Below are positions 59,022 through 64,000 of a stretch of 64,000 nucleotides of DNA, piece by piece. Where the stretch lies: NCBI RefSeq assembly GCF_025490915.1, contig NZ_JANQBA010000015.1:1-64000 (forward strand), read 5' to 3'. Made by a program: the position numbers and the translations under genes. A model generated the notes under the pieces. It had not been told where the DNA came from and did no database searches. It saw nothing but the letters and a program-made list of their open reading frames with translations. Source of the stretch: Lacticaseibacillus parakribbianus. GTDB taxonomy: Bacteria > Bacillota > Bacilli > Lactobacillales > Lactobacillaceae. Position 1 is the first letter of the stretch; each line of letters opens with the position of its first letter.

Positions 59022-59384
59022 ATGACTCTTGAGATCACCAGCAGCCTGCAGAACCTGCAACGGACCGTTAACCACCACTTCCGCCACATTCAAGCCGCCC
59101 ATCCCTTTGCCAGACCAATTGCGGTGCAATACGAGCTAGCCTACACCGATTACCGCGTCGTTCAGCTCGCCCTGCAGTTGGGCGAACAGCCGGCCCTGAA
59201 CGCCGAGCTGACCGCGGCCTACGAGGCGGTGCAGGCCTTCGAGTGGCCGTTCATCGCCGGTGGCCCCGCCGAGTTCGCCGCACAGCACGGCGAAGCGCCG
59301 GCCGGCTACGCCCAAGCCGTCGCCACCTTCGACGCGGTTTGCGCCAGGGTCGCCGCCTGGCAGGGCGGCGCAACCAGGCACTGA
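59022..59384 (+). CDS. Small conserved-looking protein of unknown function
   Basis: A 120-residue, mostly helical soluble protein (MTLEITSSLQNLQRTVNHHF, ALNAELTAAYEAVQAFEWPF). Ribosome site GAAAGAAGGCGTC. No family is recognised. It ends before a strong bidirectional terminator shared with the AI-2E-type gene. Confidence 0.6.
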   Translation: MTLEITSSLQNLQRTVNHHFRHIQAAHPFARPIAVQYELAYTDYRVVQLALQLGEQPALNAELTAAYEAVQAFEWPFIAGGPAEFAAQHGEAPAGYAQAVATFDAVCARVAAWQGGATRH

Positions 59385-59431
59385 CGCCGGCGCCTGCAAG
59401 GCAACGACCCACCGCACCGCACGGCGCGACC

Positions 59432-59486
59432 AAAAAACCGGTGTCCCCCGCTCGCCACGCAGGCGAGGCAAGGACACCGGTTTTTT
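59432..59486. terminator. Bidirectional terminator
   Basis: AAAAAACCGGTGTCC/GGACACCGGTTTTTT with an inner GC-rich loop that can fold as CTCGCC/GGCGAG. Confidence 0.9.
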
Positions 59487-60525
59487 ACTTGGCGCCGGGT
59501 CCGGTCTTGGCCGGCTCTTCCGGAATCTTTTTGACCCCCAGAATGTCCAAGATGAAGGTGAAGATTGGAATGCCGACGATCAGCCCCCAGGTGCCGAACA
59601 GCCGCTCGCCGACTAAGAGGACGACGAAGGTGAAAAACACCGGCAACTTGGTGCGGCTGGACATGAACTTGGGGTTGAGCACGTAGGCCTCGAGCATGTG
59701 GATCACCAAGATCATCACGATGATCGTGATCACCCCTTGCAGCCCGTCGACCGTGAAGGCGATGATGGCCAGCGGCACCACCGAAATGATCGCGCCGGCG
59801 ACGGGAATCATCGACAGCAGAAAGACCATGATGGCCAGGCTTGGCACGTTGGGCATTTTCAGCGCAATCAGGGTGATGGTCGTGATCACCGTGTTGACGA
59901 TGGCGATGAAAATCTGTGCCTCGATCACCACGCCGAACGTGTTGATGAACTTCTCGGCGAAGTACTTGAGATCGGCGAAGTACCAGCCGAACGGCGAGGT
60001 TAAAAAGCGCCGGCCGAAGACCTTCAGCTCATCGATTTCAACGGTGAAAAAGAAGCTGAGGATCAAAGACAGCAACAGCGTGACCCCCATCGCGGTGATG
60101 CTGCCGGCGTATTCCAGAATCGTGTTGATGCCGGCCTGCAGCTGGGTCTTCAGGTTCATCTTGTTCAAGGAATCGAGCACCCACTGCATCGCCTGGTTGT
60201 TGGCGAACTCCTTGCTGTTGTAGAAGGTTTGGACCTGGTTGTACAGATGCACCGTCTGGTTGGCAATCACCGGCACGTAATGAATCAGGGTATACATCAG
60301 CCCCGCCACCACCAGCAGGTACAAGGGGGCGACCACCACCACCGCCTTGACGCGCAGCTTGCGTCGCACCAAGTTGATCACCCGGGTCACCAAAAAGGCG
60401 AAGATGAAGGTGAGCAAAATCGTACTCATGATGCTTCGGGCCAGCCACAATAAGGCGACGACGCTGGTCATCACGGCCGCGCGGCGCAGTTTTTCATTCG
60501 CAACGAATTTCTGGTAAGGTGTCAT
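59485..60525 (-). CDS. AI-2E-family (PF01594-type) membrane transporter
   Basis: A 346-residue protein with about eight membrane segments (LLTFIFAFLVTRVINLV, VVVVAPLYLLVVAGLMYTLI, FIAIVNTVITTITLIALKM, GTWGLIVGIPIFTFIL). Members move quorum signals or act as Na+/H+ antiporters; the role here is not determined. Start ATG 60525 with CGAGGAG; the TTG two codons upstream is too close to it. Downstream of sfsA on the same strand. Confidence 0.9.
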   Translation of the reverse strand: MTPYQKFVANEKLRRAAVMTSVVALLWLARSIMSTILLTFIFAFLVTRVINLVRRKLRVKAVVVVAPLYLLVVAGLMYTLIHYVPVIANQTVHLYNQVQTFYNSKEFANNQAMQWVLDSLNKMNLKTQLQAGINTILEYAGSITAMGVTLLLSLILSFFFTVEIDELKVFGRRFLTSPFGWYFADLKYFAEKFINTFGVVIEAQIFIAIVNTVITTITLIALKMPNVPSLAIMVFLLSMIPVAGAIISVVPLAIIAFTVDGLQGVITIIVMILVIHMLEAYVLNPKFMSSRTKLPVFFTFVVLLVGERLFGTWGLIVGIPIFTFILDILGVKKIPEEPAKTGPGAK

Positions 60526-60556
60526 GCACAAGCTCCTCGGGTTAACTTCCCGGTCA

Positions 60557-61279
60557 TTATACCACGACCTCGCTGAACGGCAGGTTCAAGTCGAAGGGTA
60601 CCGGCCGCGCCAGCGTCAAAAAGTCCGGGCCGCTGGCGCAGGTCACGGCCAGGACCTGCACCCCTGCCGCCTGGGCGGTCGCAATCGCCGGGGCGAGCGC
60701 CGGAAAGCGGTCGCGGTAGATGGTCGCGTCGTGAATGCCATCCAGCTGAATCACGAACACCAAGAAGGCCTTGTACCCTTCCTGGGCCGCGGCGGTCAGC
60801 GTGTGGACGTGCTTGAGGCCGCGGGTGGTCGGCGCATCCGGAAAGGCCGCCCGGGTGCCGTTGGCCAAAGTCACCCCCTTGGTCTCGGCGAACCATTCCT
60901 GGCCGGTCTGAGTGTGACCGGCAAAATCCAGCCGCGAGTCGCGGTAGGTGGTCTCCGGATGCACGACGTAAGGCCCCGGGCAGCCGGGCAGACTCAGGCT
61001 GCCGTCGCGCAAGGCGGCGTTGACCAGCCGGTTGGGCGCCAGGCTGTCGATGTTGATCCAGCGGTTGTCGCGCTGCACGGCGATGATGTCGTAAGGCGTC
61101 TTGCGGTCCGGATTTTGGGCCTTGCGAATGCTGATGGCGTGACCGGGAACCAGCAACTCCTTGTTGCGGCCGGTGTTGCTCAGGTGAGCGGCGACCACCG
61201 TATCGTCGCAGGCGACGGTGACCGTGAAGCGGCTGATCCGCTTGACCACCCGCCCGATTTCAACTGTTCCGTAATCCAT
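60557..61279 (-). CDS. sfsA: SfsA-family DNA/RNA nuclease-like protein
   Basis: A 240-residue protein with an N-terminal OB-like region (VEIGRVVKRISRFTVTV, AHLSNTGRNKELLVPG) and the C-terminal nuclease-like core (ETKGVTLANGTRAAFPDAPT, TRGLKH, VFVIQLDG). E. coli SfsA was named for sugar fermentation stimulation; the fold suggests a nuclease. Start ATG 61279 with GGAAAGGCGCGTC; the open frame beyond it crosses the usp terminator. Confidence 0.92.
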   Translation of the reverse strand: MDYGTVEIGRVVKRISRFTVTVACDDTVVAAHLSNTGRNKELLVPGHAISIRKAQNPDRKTPYDIIAVQRDNRWINIDSLAPNRLVNAALRDGSLSLPGCPGPYVVHPETTYRDSRLDFAGHTQTGQEWFAETKGVTLANGTRAAFPDAPTTRGLKHVHTLTAAAQEGYKAFLVFVIQLDGIHDATIYRDRFPALAPAIATAQAAGVQVLAVTCASGPDFLTLARPVPFDLNLPFSEVVV

Positions 61280-61319
61280 GACGCGCCTTTCCGGGCAATG
61301 CCCCAACCCTGCGGCCAGC

Positions 61320-61345
61320 AAAAAAGCGGCGCAACCGCGCCGCTT
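61320..61345 (-). terminator. usp terminator
   Basis: AAGCGGCGC/GCGCCGCTT stem with a 4-base loop followed by a T-run on the minus strand. Confidence 0.88.
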
Positions 61346-61348
61346 GGT

Positions 61349-61810
61349 CTAACGCACGACGATGACCGAAGTCTCCGCCTCACGCACGATGTCACCGGCG
61401 ACGTGGCCGATGTGAACGTGGCCGCGGCGGCTGTGGGAGCCCAAGATGATCAGGTCCGGCTTGAAGGCCGGCACGATTTCGTCCAGAATCACGCGGCCGG
61501 GCTTGCCCTCACCGATCAGAGGCTGCACGTCTTGGGCCCCGAACGCCGTGGCCTTTTCCACGTAGGTGTTGAGGTGAGCGGCGATCTCGGACCGGCGCTG
61601 GCTCAAGAGGTCCGGCGACAGCGACTGGTAGATGTTCAGGTCGCCGGTTTCAAGAATCGACACGATGCCCAGCGGAATGCTGTAGATTTTCGCCAGGGTG
61701 CAGGCGTAGTTGAACGCCTTTCGCGATGAGTCATCGTCGTCGTCATCCACCGCCAAAAGCAGGCGGTCGTAGTGCATTGATTGAACTTCGAAGTCTTCTT
61801 CTGTGGCCAT
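61349..61810 (-). CDS. Universal stress protein (UspA family)
   Basis: A 153-residue single-domain Usp. N-terminal YDRLLLAVDDDDDDSSRKAF and C-terminal DLIILGSHSRRGHVHIGHVA, close to the ATP-binding GxxGxnG(S/T) pattern but with H/A changes, so nucleotide binding is uncertain. Six aspartates in a row near residue 22-27 are unusual. Ribosome site AAAGGAGCG. Directly downstream of the D-Asp ligase gene and probably co-transcribed with it. Confidence 0.93.
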   Translation of the reverse strand: MATEEDFEVQSMHYDRLLLAVDDDDDDSSRKAFNYACTLAKIYSIPLGIVSILETGDLNIYQSLSPDLLSQRRSEIAAHLNTYVEKATAFGAQDVQPLIGEGKPGRVILDEIVPAFKPDLIILGSHSRRGHVHIGHVAGDIVREAETSVIVVR

Positions 61811-61843
61811 GTGTATCGCTCCTTTGCTTGTGCTTACAGGATA

Positions 61844-63088
61844 CTACGCGCCGCCCTTGTTTTCAGCAAAATACTGCCGAAACCGGCCGTAATAATTGTG
61901 GAACATATACGTCATCAACACCCAGCGGCGAAAGGACATGTCGCCGTCGTAAAACACGGTGGTGCCGACCTGCCCCGCCGCGATCAGCCGCAGCGCGTCG
62001 GCCTTGGCCGGGTTGCCGCTGGCGTAGGTGGCAAAGACCTTCTTCGGCACCCCCAGCCACAGCTTGCGCGAGGCGGCCGGCGGATCGGCGAACACCGGCG
62101 GCTCGCTGGCCAAGGTGTGATCGATCAGCTCCGCCACCGGCCACTGCGCCAGGTTGTAGCCGTTCAAGGTGACGTAATAGGCGCTGCGGCCGGGCCGTAG
62201 GTTCAAGTCGAGAATCTTGAACTGCGAATCTCGCACGTCGTACTTTAGGTCGATGTTGGCGAACCCGACGTAGCCGATGGCCTCAAGGAACCCGGCGAAC
62301 TGGTCGTACAGCGTCTGGTCGTGAGCCGGCAGAATCGCGACGTAGGAGCCGATGACGTTAGGCGTCGGGTCCTCCAAGAGCGGGTGGCCCAAGCACATCA
62401 TTTTGACCCGGTGGTCGCCGGTCACGTAGGCGTTCAAAACGCGGGTCTGCGAATCGTCGCCGGGGATGAAGTCCTGCAAAATCAGGTTGCCGCGGTAGCC
62501 GTTGGCGTAGGCCTTTTGCACCGTGGCGTTGAGCTCGACTTGCGAGTGAATCAGGTAGGCCTTCTTCACGCCTTCAAAGCTCAGGCGGTGCCAGGCCAGG
62601 CTGTCGGCCGGCTTGAGCATGACGGGGAACGCGTAGGGCGAGCTGATCGCCACCCCGCTGGCCGCCATGGCCGGCGTCACGATTCGCGTCGCCGGATACG
62701 CGATGCCGTGATCCGCACACAGCTGGTAGAAGCGCTCCTTGTCGGCCAGCTCGGCCAACAGTGTCGCGTCGATGGTCGGGCAAAGAAACTTCGTGGCCAG
62801 CTCCTGCTTGTGCGTGGCCACCAGGCTGGCGTAGGCGTCGCCGCAGGGCAACAGCAACGTCGGCTTGGAGCAGGTGAGCTGCATCAACGTCTTGGTGAAC
62901 ACCGCGTCTTGGTCGAAGTCCGCCACCAGGTGAACCGCTACAATCTTGGAGTAGCGCGTCGGGGCGAACTGCTCACGGGCATACACCGTCGCTACCGTGC
63001 CGTACCGTTCGTGAAAGGAACGGGCAATGCCGTACACATTATCATCGCTGCCTAGCAGCACCACCGCAAACTCCGGACTTTCCGCCAA
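61844..63088 (-). CDS. D-aspartate ligase (ATP-grasp), peptidoglycan cross-bridge synthesis
   Basis: A 414-residue ATP-grasp enzyme resembling, along its whole length, the D-aspartate ligase Asl(fm) of Enterococcus faecium as I recall it: LLGSDDNVYGIARSF, QFAPTRYSKIV, LILQDFIPGDDSQTRVLNAY, MCLGHPLLEDPTP, LDLNLRPGRSAYYVTLNGYN and YMFHNYYGRFRQYF. It would add D-Asp to the lysine side chain of peptidoglycan precursors, giving A4-type D-Asp/D-Asn bridges. The start is TTG 63088 after GGGAGGG. No aspartate racemase is in the window. Confidence 0.9.
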   Translation of the reverse strand: MAESPEFAVVLLGSDDNVYGIARSFHERYGTVATVYAREQFAPTRYSKIVAVHLVADFDQDAVFTKTLMQLTCSKPTLLLPCGDAYASLVATHKQELATKFLCPTIDATLLAELADKERFYQLCADHGIAYPATRIVTPAMAASGVAISSPYAFPVMLKPADSLAWHRLSFEGVKKAYLIHSQVELNATVQKAYANGYRGNLILQDFIPGDDSQTRVLNAYVTGDHRVKMMCLGHPLLEDPTPNVIGSYVAILPAHDQTLYDQFAGFLEAIGYVGFANIDLKYDVRDSQFKILDLNLRPGRSAYYVTLNGYNLAQWPVAELIDHTLASEPPVFADPPAASRKLWLGVPKKVFATYASGNPAKADALRLIAAGQVGTTVFYDGDMSFRRWVLMTYMFHNYYGRFRQYFAENKGGA

Positions 63089-63229
63089 CCGCGTCGCCCT
63101 CCCTTATCCACACTTTGGCTCAAGTATACCATGCCGCCGGGTTTTTACCTAAAACCGCGCGGTGGCGCAGGCGGACCCCCGCTCGCCGCAAAGGCGCGGC
63201 AAAGCCCCCCGCGGCATCGGCCCGGCCGC

Positions 63230-64000
63230 TCAGGCGTTGGGTGCAGGCGGCGCGACGGCCGGCCAGCGGTGGGTCGCCTCAAACTCGGCGGCCAGCTGCT
63301 TGGCCGTGGCCGTCACCGCCGCTGGGTACTGGAGGTGGGCCAGCAGCGCAATCGCGTTGTGCGTGGTGGCCGGGCCTTGGTGCAGCCGGTAATCGAAGTG
63401 AACCCCACCGGCGTCGACGCTTTCTTGGAAGTGCCAGTTGACCACGCCGGCGCCGAGAATCGCGGTCAGCTCGCTGTCGTGGGTCGCGACCATGGTCAAG
63501 GCCGCGGTCGGCTCCAGCCAGTCGATGATGCTGGCCGAGGCCGCGATGCGCTCGACCGTGTTGGTGCCCTTCAGGATTTCGTCGACGAAGCCATAGGTCC
63601 GCGCCCCTTTTTGGACCTGGGTCAAAAGCCGACGAATCGCCTTGATCTCGGCGATGAAGTAGGAGTCGCCGGCACTGAGGTCGTCTTGAATCGCCATGGC
63701 GGTGATCACGTGGCCCGGCGCCAGCGTGAAGGTTTCCGCCGTCGCGGTGTTGATGGTCTGCGCCAGCAGGCAGTTGATTGCGACGCTTTTGACGTAGGTC
63801 GACTTGCCCGAGGCGTTGCTCCCGGTGATCAAGGCCGTGCGAGCCCAGGCCAAGTCATTGGCCACCGGCTTTTTGAGCAGCGGGTGAACCAGGCCGGTCG
63901 CGCTGACGCCGCCTTCCTCAAACCGCGGGATGCAGCTGACCGGCTGGGCCAGGCGGTAATTGGCGATGGCAATCGCGCATTCGAGGTCACCCAGCTGCCG
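63230..64000 (-). CDS. MutS-like ATPase, 5' end beyond the window
   Basis: 256 codons of a longer gene; the frame is open to the right edge, so the N-terminus is missing. Visible is the MutS C-terminal ATPase: Walker A ITGSNASGKSTYVKS, the M-loop, IQDDLSAGDSYFIAEIKAI, Walker B GFVDEILKGTNTVER and ATHDSEL. Replication MutS is usually followed by mutL, which is absent here, so this is more likely the shorter MutS-related protein of lactobacilli (role unknown). A GC-rich 140-base gap precedes the D-Asp ligase. Confidence 0.88.
   Translation of the reverse strand, partial: RQLGDLECAIAIANYRLAQPVSCIPRFEEGGVSATGLVHPLLKKPVANDLAWARTALITGSNASGKSTYVKSVAINCLLAQTINTATAETFTLAPGHVITAMAIQDDLSAGDSYFIAEIKAIRRLLTQVQKGARTYGFVDEILKGTNTVERIAASASIIDWLEPTAALTMVATHDSELTAILGAGVVNWHFQESVDAGGVHFDYRLHQGPATTHNAIALLAHLQYPAAVTATAKQLAAEFEATHRWPAVAPPAPNA

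Overview
The window is a GC-rich chromosomal segment of a Firmicute, almost certainly a high-GC member of the Lactobacillaceae (Lacticaseibacillus-like; genus inferred, not proven). The reasons are a serS T-box, CggR/CtsR/HrcA/HprK-type regulation, PepN, several TTG starts behind strong Shine-Dalgarno sequences, the gene orders cggR-gap-pgk-tpi-eno, hprK-lgt-gpsA-trxB and rapZ-yvcK-whiA, and a D-aspartate ligase typical of lactobacilli with D-Asp/D-Asn cross-bridges. I see no prophage, insertion sequence or CRISPR array.

Layout. 1-330: promoter and leader of an rRNA operon running off the left edge. 334-5852: serS with its T-box, an Fnr-like regulator, an Mga-like regulator and a divergent Mga-like paralogue split by an in-frame amber codon. 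5.9-11.6 kb: TetR regulator, GH35 beta-galactosidase coupled to a metallophosphoesterase, an MFS exporter and a conserved barrel protein. 11.7-21.1 kb: pepN, ung-pta-tsaE, HAD phosphatase with a LURP-one protein, two small unknown/GNAT genes and cfa. 21.1-33.4 kb: smpB, a three-unit structured repeat, rnr, secG, a ClC antiporter, a LysE exporter, a non-coding element and the central glycolytic operon cggR-gap-pgk-tpi-eno. 33.8-47.7 kb: ohrR-like gene, clpP with CtsR and CIRCE sites, tRNA-Arg, a MarR gene with a perfect palindrome, rapZ-yvcK-whiA, uvrBA with a LexA-like box, and an HD hydrolase. 47.8-64 kb: pgm, a second copy of the non-coding element, hprK-lgt-gpsA-trxB, an Rgg-like regulator divergent from an MFS gene, a lipoprotein, gpmA, AI-2E transporter, sfsA, usp, D-Asp ligase and a MutS-like gene cut by the right edge.

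Functionally the window is housekeeping: glycolysis (gap, pgk, tpi, gpmA, eno, pgm) and its regulators (CggR, HprK), overflow metabolism (pta), DNA repair (uvrAB, ung, MutS-like), proteolysis and RNA quality control (clpP, smpB, rnr, pepN), and envelope synthesis (lgt, gpsA, cfa, D-Asp ligase, secG).

The most unusual features are non-coding. One is a ~415-bp element in two diverged copies (27194-27611 and 49696-50113). Paired base changes preserve two adjacent stems, and a conserved AT-rich end carries three TGTAAAT/GGTAAAT repeats with exact 11-bp periodicity. It behaves like an undescribed structured RNA with its own promoter. The other is a tandem array of three 120-121-bp units between rnr and smpB, in which the third unit keeps the hairpin but not the sequence.
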